Source: Laccaria trichodermophora
Lineage: Eukaryota; Basidiomycota; Agaricomycetes; Agaricales; Hydnangiaceae
Length of the DNA stretch: 64,000 nucleotides
Direction of reading: 5' to 3'
NCBI GenBank assembly: GCA_018417955.1
Contig: JACTVC010000019.1
Span: forward strand, 868,001 to 932,000
The notes beneath the pieces are model-generated. The model did not search any database. It was not told where the DNA came from and saw nothing but the letters and a program-made list of their open reading frames with translations. This document shows, one piece after another, positions 21,161 to 32,222 of the stretch (within the stretch, counting starts at the first letter, position 1; every line of letters starts with the position of its first letter). The translations under genes and the position numbers were made by a program.

Positions 21161-21236
21161 GGTGGTGGTAAATATAGCACTAGCGTCGGTGGCAATTTGT
21201 TTTTTTCTTTACAAGCAGCTTGTTATACCACCAAAC
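21161..21236. promoter_or_regulatory. Bidirectional promoter of TIM13 and JJJ1
   Basis: 76 bp between divergent ATGs. Both start codons are immediately preceded by the same leader element read in their own direction (TACCACC, 3 to 4 bases before ATG). The interval is therefore an imperfect inverted repeat at its ends. AAATATAG is a possible TATA-like element for either side. Confidence 0.6.
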
Positions 21237-23251
21237 ATGGGCGCTAGCGAATCCACGCGGAACGAACGACACGAAAAGCCTCTCGACTATTACCAACTTT
21301 TAGAAGTCGCGGAGGACGCTACTCCAGAGGAAATCAAGGCATGCAACTCCCAGATATCCAGCAGCATCTTCATTCTCACCAAACTTATTTAGCGATCCTT
21401 TCGCCAACTAGCCTTAGTTCATCATCCAGACAAGAATCGAGATGACGTTGAGGGGGCAACTCAACGCTTTGCAGCCTTGCAACAAGCGTATGAGGTCGGC
21501 TTTGAAGATCGCTATTTACAGGCTCATTGACTGAATTCTTGTTCCTCAGGTCCTCAGCGACGAACAAGTAATATATCTTCGATATACCGTCATCCTACAA
21601 CCTCCAGTTGACATAGATCACAAGTAGGAACGGGCCTGGTATGATTCGCACAAAGTTTCTCTAATTCCCGAGGCAGATGCAGACGAAGTTTTTGAGAACA
21701 TACGGAAAGGAGCCTCGGCGCCACCTGCACGAGACCGAGGGCTCACCGTACGGCATCTATCCCGATTTTTTGACGCAACCATTTGGCATGGTTTTGATGA
21801 CGGAGAAGATGTGGGTTACTCAACCATCATTCATTCCATTAATCGCATCTTACTACTGCATAGGGTTTCTTCACCATATATCGTAATCTCTTTGCGCGCC
21901 TCCAATCGGAGGAAGCTATGATAACAAGCGATGCCGATTTTCCATCATTCGGTTTCTCAACGTGGAGTTGGTCTGTTCAGAGCGAGCGCGATAATCCTAA
22001 TATGGCAAAATCTTTCTACGCAGTATGGATGAACTTTACTACGGCAAAAGATTTCTCTTGGGTCGAACAGTGGAAATCCACAGAAGCTCCCGATCGCCGC
22101 ACTCGAAGGTTGGCCTTTTTTTTTTTTCAGCCATAGCTCGCAAATGGGACTGATTTGAATTTCCCAAGGCTCATGGAAAAGGACAACAAGAAAGCCCGCG
22201 ATGATGCCCGCAAGGATTACAATGACACAGTTAGAGTGAGTGTATTCGATTCATGAACCATCTGCGACTTATGGATATCTTGCCTCAAGTCCCTAGCTAA
22301 GTTTCTTCGAAAAAGAGATCCGCGGTACAAAAAGCATCTGACGGAGATGCAAACTCGCCCCTCGGGATCAACCACCCCATCGGGAACAAATCCGTCCAGT
22401 CGTCCACAACCTTCGGATGCGTATGTTGAACAAGAATGGCAAAAGGTAGATCTGAACGGTCTCCATGCTGACCTAGAATGGGCAGCTGCGGAAGGAGAAG
22501 ATGACGAGCAATGGGAATGCGTAGCTTGTGGAAAGGTGTTTCGAAGCGAAGCTGCATGGGACAGCCATGAACGAAGTAAAAAGCACATGAAGGAAGTCGA
22601 GCGTTTACGACGAGAAATGGAAGAAGATGAAGATATAGCGAAAGCTACGGCGGATTCAGAAGAACCTGTATCTTTGGAGGATACCAGCGAGGTAGAATCG
22701 CCTTCGAAATTCAAGTCAAGCTTCGCAGCCAACGATCCCCAGCCAGCGCCTTCTCCGCTACCCCCAGCGCCTCCTCTGTCTAGTCCCACAGGAGACGAGG
22801 GTGAGTCTTCCGCCAGCGAGACCAGAATAAAGGCTACCGCAAATGTCAAAATACTCGCGGAGCCACTATCACGCACGGAGAGGAAAGCCTTGAAATTGGG
22901 ACGTTTACCCATAGTGAATGACATTATTGACAATTCCGCTGCTGTTGGGACGGAGGGAGAGGAAGGAAGCGGAGCAGGTGATGACGCGCCTGCTCAAGTA
23001 TCAGAACTTTCAAAACGCGACAAACGAAGAGCGCGGCAGGCAAAGAAAGCCAGTACGGAATCTGGGGTGCGTAGTTACCATCTCTTCGCCGCAGTTGCGC
23101 TAAAACTGGTTTGCAGCATCACTGTAACGTTTGTGGTGAAAGTTTTCCGAACAAAACGAAACTATTTTCGCATATAGCAGAATTGGGCCATGCGCTGGCC
23201 AGAGATGCTGAAGGGAAGGACCGTGGGACGGGGAAGAAAGGCAAACGATAG
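21237..23251 (+). CDS. JJJ1: J-domain zinc-finger protein Jjj1 (DNAJC21 type)
   Basis: Cytosolic J protein acting with Hsp70 and Rei1 in late 60S ribosome maturation. Eight exons: 21237-21338, 21393-21494, 21550-21567, 21628-21810, 21864-22108, 22169-22235, 22290-23066 and 23117-23251. They total 1629 nt (542 residues). The J domain has HHPDKN in exon 2. [19 protein letters not shown] is typical of Jjj1. The first C2H2 finger is [25 protein letters not shown] and the last is [25 protein letters not shown]. Intron 1 appears to use a GC donor (AAG|GCATGC). Exon 3 is an 18-nt microexon encoding VLSDEQ. Confidence 0.93.
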
Positions 23252-23324
23252 GTAGTATTACAAGTGAAGCCCGGAATATGATACATGAAAGGCACCCTGG
23301 AAAGACGCTGATGAGTGGCAAGTC

Positions 23325-24608
23325 CTATCCCATGAGCTGAGAAATATCCTCTGGCGGATACTTGGTTTGTGAGAATGTCAAAAGCCTTGACGCAACGTCA
23401 GACCCAAGAGACAAGGTCATAAGGAGGATGACTTGCCGTTTGAGACTCTGAATGTACTTTCGACTGACTTCGTCGTTTAGGACGTGAGCTACCTGGTCTG
23501 CAGAGATCTTTTCTCGAGCAGAACGTTCGTGAATACTATCATAAAATTAGCTAATTATAACAGTTTGTGAGTTTCAGACCTACCCAACCATCGTAACACC
23601 AATTGGCCAAGGCGCGTTCCCGATTGAGAGTCTCAAGTAAGAATCGTTTGCACGCTGGTACTGCCTTTTCTGCATGTGATGCACGATTTCGGCCATACGA
23701 GCGAGCATGTCTTGAGGTAAAGACTTATTGGGAAGTTAGCGGTGAGATCTAACTTAATAAATTAACGCTCACTCTTGAACGAAGAGTCTTGAACAAAGGT
23801 TTCAAGTATTCCGCGGATTGCACCTGTGTTGCGGCAGCCAATTTACCCTGAGTGGTACGCTTGACGTTGTCTAGTAACGAAGCATCAGCTCGGTTGGTTG
23901 AATACCAAGGCAGTGTGAATCAAACCTGGTCGTTCGTCCATGGCTTCTCCCCATTCCTTGAGGGTTCGTTTGAGAGCATAATATATCAAAGGATACAATT
24001 TGTCCGGGTCAGTCTTGATGAGGGCAAGGTCAAGGACTCCGTTGGCGCCAGGATCCGATTCGTCCCTCTTCTTCCCTTTCGTGTTCTTATTCTTCAATTC
24101 TCGCTCGTTATTTTCAACATCTTCCAATGCCTTCTTAAAGTCATTCTGACCCCCTTGACGTTCGGTGCCTTTCTCCTCAATGAGCTCAAGAGCGCGCAGT
24201 CGAAGTCTGCGATCCTTGTCGGACTCGCCAAAGAGTCGAATGGGTTGGCTCTTTGCGCGAAGACGCCTGACGGTTTCCTCGTTAGATATATTGAAAGATG
24301 ACTCTGGTTTGGGCGACTCTGTTTCGCGGGGTACAGAGGGTGCTTTTGAAGTGGAGGGTGAGGATGCCTGTTCTCCAGTTGAGAATTAGGAAACATGACA
24401 GAAAATAGAATGTGAACACTAAAGAAAGTACCTTGGAAACGATAGGCGTGAGTGACGCAGCAGTTGCCTGCAGTGCAGCTTCTTCTTGTTCCTGTTTGAG
24501 TCGTTCTATGTCACCTCTTCGCATGTACTTTGTTGGACGAGAAGCGACGCTTGGGTCATCCTGGATCGCTTTGCGCTTAGCAGCGACTTCAGCCTTGAGT
24601 GCATCCAT
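23325..24608 (-). CDS. PRP18: Pre-mRNA splicing factor 18
   Basis: U5-associated second-step splicing factor. Five exons on the minus strand: 24432-24608, 23926-24367, 23773-23870, 23584-23723 and 23325-23535. They total 1068 nt (355 residues), close to the human protein. The start is the ATG giving [15 protein letters not shown], followed by [14 protein letters not shown] (PRP4-like motif) and PIRLFGESD. The C-terminal Prp18 fold includes [20 protein letters not shown] and [20 protein letters not shown], with the conserved loop intact. It converges on JJJ1 with 73 bp between stops and diverges from COX12 with 80 bp between starts. Confidence 0.94.
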
Positions 24609-24688
24609 GAACAAGGATCTGCTAACGTAAGCATATATTTATTCCGGCAAAACACGGTTGCAAGTTGGTCCTCGTCGTCCTCTTGAAC
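24609..24688. promoter_or_regulatory. Bidirectional promoter of PRP18 and COX12
   Basis: 80 bp between divergent ATGs, with one AT-rich element (GCATATATTTAT) placed centrally that could act as TATA for either side. Confidence 0.6.
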
Positions 24689-25194
24689 ATGTCCGAGTCA
24701 AGGTGAATATCTTTTCCTTATTTCCGTTGTTATTCTCATTGTCGTATCTTTCAGTAAATACATCCTTCAGACCGTGGGCTTTGACGGTAAGCATCATGAC
24801 TTGCACCGGAATACACCTCTTATTCTTCTTCTCAGCCCGCTTCCCCAACACCAACCAGACCAGGAACTGGTATGCACATTTCTTGTCCTCATCAGCCTGC
24901 TCACAGCTCTCTTCAAGTTTCCAGAACTACACAGACTACTTCAAATGCATAACCGCTAAGGGGGAAGATTACGCTCCTTGCAAACAATTCAAAAAGGCCT
25001 ACAATTCACTTTGCCCCAGTGCGACTATTCCTTTATTCATACTGCATTGAAAGCGCTTAACCCTCTTCCCACAGATGAATGGGTATGATATCAACGTGTC
25101 TTCTTCCTTCTTTCCTCTGAACGTCGTTTCAAAGATTTCCAAGTTCGACGACCAACGCGAAAATGGCACTTTCCCTGCGTCGCTGGAGCCTTAG
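24689..25194 (+). CDS. COX12: Cytochrome c oxidase subunit VIb
   Basis: Intermembrane-space subunit stabilising complex IV dimers. Six exons: 24689-24702 (14 nt), 24755-24786, 24836-24869, 24918-25018, 25075-25082 (8 nt) and 25135-25194. They total 249 nt (82 residues), the usual size. The four cysteines of the CX9C/CX10C twin motif are recovered only in the spliced frame: one formed across intron 3, then DYFKC, APCKQF and LCP. Conserved flanks are RFPNTNQTRN and the end GTFPASLEP. The 8-nt exon supplies part of PNEW and is the shortest exon seen in the window. Confidence 0.92.
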
Positions 25195-25320
25195 ATAGAG
25201 TAGAAATGCATAATAGATATTTTTGGACCCGTGATCAAGCCATGCTCCTTCCGTGCTGCCAGTCAAAGGCTCATAGCTTTTCCTTTCAATTTCTTCCACG
25301 TACTACATACCCGGAACTCA

Positions 25321-26548
25321 ATGGATTACACTAATGAGCCCCCCCATTCTCATCTGCTCGACGTTCAGGCGAGCACACCGTTCAACGCAGAGCCTTCAGC
25401 TGCTGCACTCGTCGAATTCCCATTGACCCCCGAAGATCTCGTTTACTGCCGGAATCATGGCCCTGTACGCGAGTTCGATGATGATGCCTACCAGCTGCGA
25501 GTTGTCATGGGCGAAAACAAAGACATAAACTTTACTATGAACCAGCTCAGGACGTTCTTTCAAAAGGCCCAAGTGGTCGCTGTTCTCCAGGTATGAAATC
25601 TTCTCAATCTTAACGTCCTGGATGACGCAAACTCTGCAGTGTGCGGGCATTCGGAGGAAGGAAATGGGTTTGGTTAAACCTGTTCATGGTGTCCCTTGGA
25701 AGGACGGCGTCATCGCTAATTGCAAATGGGGAGGCGTGCGCCTATGCGACTTGCTGAAGCATTTGGGAGTGCAGGAAGCGCGTCATGTGTGTTTTTCCTC
25801 CTATGCCACGCTCTGTCAAGACGACGAATACTATGGTGCCTCCATCCCTTGGGAAAAGGCGATCAGTGAAGACGAAGACGTCTTGATTGCATATGAGGTA
25901 AAAACATATTTTTCATGTCCTTTCACGAAAACCTGACAGAGCTTAGATGAACGGCGAACCGTTGAGTGCGGATCATGGTGCGCCTTTGCGTGTCGTTGTT
26001 CCTGGGTATCTTGGTGCACGTTGGGTGAAATGGGTAAACACGATCTCAATCTCTGAAGACGAGTCTCCAAATTTTTATCAACAACGCGATTACAAGATTT
26101 TACCACCGACCGTACGTGATTTCATGTGTACCTCCAGTTGTAGTTTCCCATCGCAAAACCATAGGTCGAAACCAAAGAGGCGGCGAAGCCTCTGTGGTCA
26201 AAATATCCCTCGATGACAGTGCTCCCACTCAATTCTGTCGTTGCTTATGTGCATCAGATTTCCCCGAATTCAATATTCGTAAAGGGATACGGCATTCCTG
26301 GTCCATCTGGGAACATAACGACTGTAGAATTAACGACAGACGATGGCGCGACGTGGCACCGTGCTCGTGTAACGTATAAAGAAGGTAAATGGAGCTGGAC
26401 TCTATGGGAAGCGGAAATACATGGCGTTGGGGAGAATGGTACGGTGTACAGCCGGGTCATTGATGCTGCAGGAAACGCACAACCGCGAGAAGGGATCTGG
26501 AATCTCAGAGGGGTTGCATTTAATGGCTGGGGAGTTGGCAAGTGGTAA
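25321..26548 (+). CDS. Sulfite oxidase, molybdopterin type without haem domain
   Basis: Oxidises sulfite to sulfate in sulfur amino-acid catabolism. Four exons: 25321-25590, 25640-25897, 25947-26111 and 26165-26548, giving 358 residues. The Moco-binding domain has the ligand cysteine in [10 protein letters not shown] at the start of exon 2, then [18 protein letters not shown] and [18 protein letters not shown]-terminal dimerisation domain contains [23 protein letters not shown] and ends in [15 protein letters not shown]. There is no cytochrome b5 domain, so it resembles the plant peroxisomal form in architecture. The usual CAGNRR reads CAGIRR. No clear targeting signal was seen at either end. 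Confidence 0.9.
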
Positions 26549-26646
26549 CTTACCAGACTACCTTGAGACTACTTACCAAGTTATATACTTACTGACTTCG
26601 ATTTACGTAATCTACCTAATTGCTGTACTCAACTACCTCATCATCA

Positions 26647-26923
26647 ATGGTACTCGGCAAACTTGTTCATTACACAGTCGACGCTGTTCTTCTGTCAACC
26701 GTCGTTGCTGGCGTTCGACGGTCAAGTGGCTTCGCGTCAGTTCGCTCTATCTTGTTACCCTTACGTTTTCTGAGATTTCTCTCAAAGACCGGATGCATCC
26801 ACAATTCCAGACCCCACCGTTCGCTCCGTGGCAGAGAAGTTTCTGGGGGTTGGCGAGACAGTCTTTGATATGATTCAAGCCACCGCTGTGAATAGCTCGT
26901 TTTTCAAGAGGGATTCAAGATGA
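26647..26923 (+). CDS. DUF1748 family small protein
   Basis: Two exons (26647-26735, 26788-26923) encode 74 residues. The start MVLGKLVHYTVDAVLLSTVVAGVRRSSG is the family signature, and the end FLGVGETVFDM...SSFFKR also matches. Members are small fungal proteins with one hydrophobic segment and no established biochemical function. It lies 98 bp after sulfite oxidase on the same strand. Confidence 0.85.
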
Positions 26924-27632
26924 CTTGGTACGGCTGGCCTGTTTGACGTGCCGCTGCTTGATTCCATATGGGTTCAGAAAGAGGATTGGGATGCATAACT
27001 AGAAATTGAACTGCATACAGTGACAGACCTTTCGATAATTTATACATGGCAGATTTTCAGGATTGCGATATGGTTCGGAACGCGACTTGGACGGCAAACC
27101 GCACATTGACATCAAATTGACACCGAGTGAATTCCGTGACCTGCATTTGAACCAGCATACATGGAATTCAACTTGAAGTGTGCTGCTTGCCAGTTGGGAT
27201 ATTCGCCGTCCCCGTTGGGAATTCCCCTAACGATACATGTACTCAAGGTGATTGGCCCAGTGGAAGCCGATTTAGTATCAGAATAGTCCTACTCTTGGTC
27301 CTACTCGAGTAATGCTAGGTATGAACTGGGGCCAACTTGATCAGAGTATCCTTGACGGCCCAAAATTTCATTGATTTTATCGTGTCAAAGGGATACGAAT
27401 ATGAGAACACTAGTACCAGTCCTTGCACGAAATGTAGCCTTCAAGCTTCAAGCTCCAAGCTTTAAGCTCAAGCGCCCAAGCTTCAGTGCTGTGAGACTGG
27501 AAAGGGAACGGGCCGGCTCCCGGTGATCTCTATTCAACCTCGTTGGCAACGGCCACTGTGCCACTCAAATGAAATCCTTCACCCATCCTTGACCCTATAA
27601 CTCGATGATGTCGACAGCGGGCTCAACGCCTC
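26924..27632. other. Intergenic interval with AAGCTT-rich patch
   Basis: No gene found. Around 27435-27485 the hexamer AAGCTT and close variants recur several times in 50 bp. The rest is unremarkable promoter-like DNA upstream of the phosphatase gene. Confidence 0.5.
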
Positions 27633-30586
27633 ATGAGCTTGGGGCTATCGATACCGTGGTTGTACATACGCGAAAAGGTCAGAAACGGTCAACAGCGGCG
27701 CGTTCTGTGGGTTAACAATGCTCCAACAGGCCGACAGATCGCTTTGCCGCGTCTTCGTGGGCTGTTTTCCACTACGTCACCTTCTTCTGTAGCAAGGCCA
27801 TCTACTGGCCGACTGGAAGAGCCATTATCAACTGGCGTCTCACCAAAGCAATCTAAAACGGCTGCGAAACGCTTAAAGATACGAGTTCTTTCATGGAATA
27901 TGCATGACTCCTTGCCCAAGGTTCGATCGAACAGCTTGTTCTCTTCCTTTCCGGTTTCACAAAAATTTCTCTTGCAGGGAGACTTGCAGGAGCTACTGGG
28001 AAAAGTCCCTTCTCATAACAGTCCAAATTCCCAACCTGGTATACTTCCCAATCTCCCGGAAGGTCCAGATCATCCGTTCCATCTTATTGTCATGTGGGTA
28101 TTGTTCGGACAATCCGCTTAGTTCTCTTACCTACCAAATAGACTACAGAGCGGGGCAAGAATGTCCAACATCATCCGGTTAGAGACCCGCCTTCAGGACC
28201 TTCGTTTCCTCCATTCCTAACCTTTCAGTTCAGGAATACCGATGGGTCTCGGAGCTGGCTTCAGACTACTAGACAAAGACCGCGAAAAGTTAGGCGATAG
28301 CGAAATGGACACCAATAAAGCGCGTCAACATAAATCTGACAGGAGCAAACACAGCAAGTCACAAGAAGATATGTCACCACATGAGCACCCTGGCGGCTGG
28401 ACTTCAATGGTTGAAGAGTGGCTATGTCGTGGAGGCGGTTTTTCTGCTCGAAATGTTTCCCCAACAGTTTCCGACGTTGGACATCCAAAACCTCTCATAC
28501 GACGGCTGTCATCCAAGGAGCACCGTAGGGGCCCATATCAGCTGCTGACCAAGGAAAGACTTATGGGTATATACTTGGCGATTTACGTTCATCGTGATGT
28601 CAAGTCCTTGGTTCGAGGCACTGCTTTTGAGTGGCTTAGCGGTCTTCAGATGCTGACATACATATTTAGGGACATCTAAATCTGCTGTCACTGCAGGTCT
28701 GATAGGTGGAAGGTTAGGGAATAAAGGAGGGGTTGGAATTAGTGTCAATCTTGATGGAACCACTTTGTTATTCTTAAATGCCCACCTGGCCGGTGCGTTA
28801 ATGAAACCAATGTTTCCTCACCCTCATTGATATGTTTCAATATAGCCCACGAAGGCAACGTAAAGCACAGACTTGCGAATCTATCGAAAATCAAGGTATT
28901 TCTTTCTCGCTACCACTTTGTCAACCATATCTGTAATTGTGATGAAAGGCCGAACTTGCTGTGGATGATTTCCTGTCAAATGATGATTCCCGCTCCATGG
29001 CCGATGGTGTGCAATACTACTTTTTGGGACGAGATGTCTCTACTAACTTCGCCAACTTTCATGAAGACATTACCGACAAATTTGACTATTCCTTTATCTG
29101 CGGAGATCTTAATTTTAGATTGGATATCTCACGACTTCACGCTGACTGGCTTATATCTCGCGAGGGTATGCACCACCAATTTCCCATGTGTAATATGTTT
29201 CTCAACTTTCCAAGAATTCACACAAGCTCTTGCATTTGATCAATTGCGAAAGGTAATGGAGGAAGGGACGGAATTTTTGGGCTTTCACGAGGGGCCAATA
29301 AATTTCCCCCCAACGTTCAAGTATGACGTGGCGCCCCATTCCAAATATTCCAAAGGGCACGCATCCAAACCAATGCGCCTGGAGAGAGCAGGAGATAAGT
29401 CGACCACCCTGACAGACTTCGAGGAAGGAGAGCTCGAAAATGGGGAGGCCATTGAGACGGCATCTATGGTGTCATCTACTTCAACATCCGTCAAGTCTAA
29501 AGTATGGGATCGCGAATCAGATGGAGAATGCGTACCCTCACCATCAACGCCAACAATGGCTACGTCGGGCAGCAAGGCTTCAGTCGCTTCCGCCGGCACA
29601 CGCAAGGCCAAACTGAAGTGGCTCGCGCTGTTATCTCCCTCGCTTAATTCTCCAACCGCGCTGTTTCGTCCGAAATATCAACATGCCAGTTCACCACTCA
29701 GCGGTGTGGGAGATTTCCCATTGCCGCGAAATTATCACAGTTACAACGTCCAAGGTAAAAGTGGGCACGATACTCGTCCACCGATGATCTTGGTGGATGC
29801 AAGCAAACCCAATACAAACAACGATGGAACACCAATTTTAGAAGAGCGTGGCGTATACGACTCTTCAAATAAAAGACGGGTACCAAGCTGGTGCATTTTC
29901 TCCCATCCCCCATCTTGCTACTTTGAGAACTCACCTCCTGGCGTAGGTGCGACCGAATCCTCTGGAAGTCCACTGTTGTACCAGACCCCCTCCCAGAAGA
30001 AGATGTCCCAGTACTTTCTGGCCGAAAGCGACTTAGCAATTTTTTTGCGAATGCTTTCCGAACATCCTCTGGACGAATCGTTGTCGAAACCCCCAAAGAC
30101 CCTCTTCGGGATGACGAATTCAAACAAGAACAGTCAATCTTTACCAAGCCTTCACTGCCGCCCCAGCCTAAAACAGCCCTAGAGAAGGTTGCACGCCGTC
30201 CACAACGAGGAAAATCTGCTTTTGTTCCACCTTCCACTGCCCCTATACCAATAGATCATCCTCGTGGGAGGTCTACTCCCGCCCCTACTTCTCATCTGTC
30301 TCCAAAAGATGCGTTGCCTCGAGGTCCATCGTCCGGGGACTCCTCTGGGCGACCCTCTCCTTTGACAGCACCTTCTCGATGGCGCTTTATCCCATTTTTG
30401 TCACCGCCGCCAGAGTTGGATACTGCGACAGGTTGCGGCTCGCCCCATCTCCCATCCCCACCTAACCCACGTAAGGGTGACATTGTGTGCCTCAGCTATG
30501 ATACATTGGACGACCGCGCGATGGGAAGGTTAGAAGGTCGGAGCGACCATCGCCCTGTGATTGGTACATATGAAGTTTACCTTTGA
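27633..30586 (+). CDS. Inositol polyphosphate 5-phosphatase family protein
   Basis: Removes the 5-phosphate of phosphoinositides or inositol phosphates. Nine exons: 27633-27920, 27978-28093, 28149-28177, 28234-28617, 28670-28792, 28846-28895, 28949-29165, 29215-29890 and 29947-30586. They total 2523 nt (840 residues). IPPc motifs in order: RVLSWNMH, IAGQECPT, GNKGGVGIS, FLNAHLA, ICGDLNFRLD, FPPTFKYD, YDSSNKRRVPSWCDRILW and SDHRPVIGTYEVYL. Two long low-complexity insertions interrupt the catalytic domain, after AGFR and after FPPTFKYD, with a Pro/Ser-rich one before SDHRPV. The intron at 28618-28669 seems to have a weak GC donor (G|GCACTG). Start at the first in-frame ATG; a basic N-terminus follows. 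Confidence 0.88.
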
Positions 30587-30743
30587 GCTATCTTTCCTCC
30601 TGTAATTGTATACCCACATCGCAACGGACGGACGTATTTAAGCATGCTTTGTTTGTCTATATTTATAAGAAAAGCTATCGACCTTGGCTCCAGTGCTCGC
30701 CAAGCTATCATTCAATCCTTTCCCAAGTACAGTCTCCGGAAAC

Positions 30744-31914
30744 ATGCAAGGATTTAACAAGTGTGTCTTTGACTTTGCATAATGTGGGGTTTCTAACTCA
30801 CACTAAGCTTCTTAGGTATTATCCACCGGACTATGATCCATCGCAGGGCAGTTTGAATAAGGCCAGAGGCAAGTTATCTGAACGACCAATGCCAGGAGAC
30901 ATTCTGACGGCAGGCGGTCAGGCAAACACGCGCTTGGTGACCGGGCTCGTAAAATTGACCAAGGAATCCTTATAACCCGGTTTGAGCTGCCCTTCAACAT
31001 CTGGTGGTATGTGACATGATCCCCCATTGTCGGTAGCTTGTTCAATGATTTGTAGTGATACATGCCACAACCATATTGGAATGGGTGTGCGATATAATGC
31101 CGAAAAGAAAAAAATAGGCGCATACTACTCTACCCCAATCTTCTCTTTCCGATGTAAATGCCATTTGTGTGATGGCTGGTTTGAGATTCAGACGGACCCC
31201 AAGGTATTTCTCAGGTGGCTCACTCTCATCAATCTTCTCTCAAGTTATTCACTTTAAGAATACCCGATATGTGGTGGTATCTGGGGCTCGGCAGAAAGAT
31301 GAGGATTGGAATCCTGAAGAAAATGGAGGCTTCGCTATACATGGCAAGTCAATCGACGACATGGGGTGAACTGCTGCAGCTGACACAAATTTACAGATAC
31401 TGAGCGGGCTGATGCACCTGTAGACCCCCTTGTAGCTCTCGAGAAAAAGGCTGTGGCGACTAAAAACATGAATGAAGTTCAAATCCCACGCCTCGAGTCA
31501 TTGCAAAGTGTCTCGGAGCAATACAACGCAGACCCTTATTCGCTTTCTTTAAAGGCAAGAAAACATTTCCGGCAGGAAAAGAAGGTGGAACAAAGTAAAA
31601 GGAAAGCGGATGATCTCATCAAAGATCGTTACGGTCTACCCACATCTCTGAGTCTTCTTGAAGACGATGATGAGATGGTGCAGGAAGCCAAAGAGAAATG
31701 GATGAAAGGGAAAGAAGAAATACAAAGGAGTCAGAACTTGAGGAGTTTGAGGCCAAGACGATTAGCCATGGATCGGCTTTCAATTCCTACATCGTCTTCT
31801 CGGCGAATCGCGCCACAGTCAAAAGAACAAACTCTAGCGTCACTTAAAGCTCGAATATTGGATAACACTGCGCGGAAATCCTATCCCTTTGGAGGGGGTC
31901 AGCCAATATCATGA
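30744..31914 (+). CDS. Cwc16/CCDC130-type splicing factor
   Basis: Spliceosome-associated protein of the YJU2/CCDC94/CCDC130 family; MQGFNKYYPPDYDP marks the CCDC130 (Saf4) branch. Six exons: 30744-30760, 30816-30868, 30922-31006, 31056-31203, 31259-31343 and 31397-31914, giving 301 residues. The zinc-binding pairs CDTCHNHIGMGVRYNAEKKKIG and CKCHLCDGWFEIQTDP are intact, followed by VVSGARQKDEDWNPEEN and a charged C-terminus. Introns at 30869-30921 and 31344-31396 both carry GCAAGT donors; removing them is required to restore RGKHALGDRARKID and the downstream frame. Confidence 0.9.
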
Positions 31915-32222
31915 ACTTCAGGTTGTATCTATCAAGCAATTCTGTTACCCATGTGTATATTTTCCAATTTCTGGATGCATCAACAAACGTCCGCGACTGC
32001 TTGTCAGCAAGAAATCGATAGCGAGTAGAACAACAGTATATGAGTACACACAGAGCAGATAAATGAAGCCCAGCCGATAATAGTAGAGGAGCGGGTAGTG
32101 ACGGTAAAACAAAATAACATCCGACTCCAGAAGACCGCTGAATAAAATACCCGGAGATGTGGGAGATTAGGAGTAGGAGGTGAGGGTAGAATCAGAAGGC
32201 AGAATAAAATACCTAATACAAA
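31915..32222. other. Convergent 3' intergenic region
   Basis: About 308 bp between CCDC130 (plus) and SWI1 (minus). AT-rich, with no open frame or repeat of note. Confidence 0.5.
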
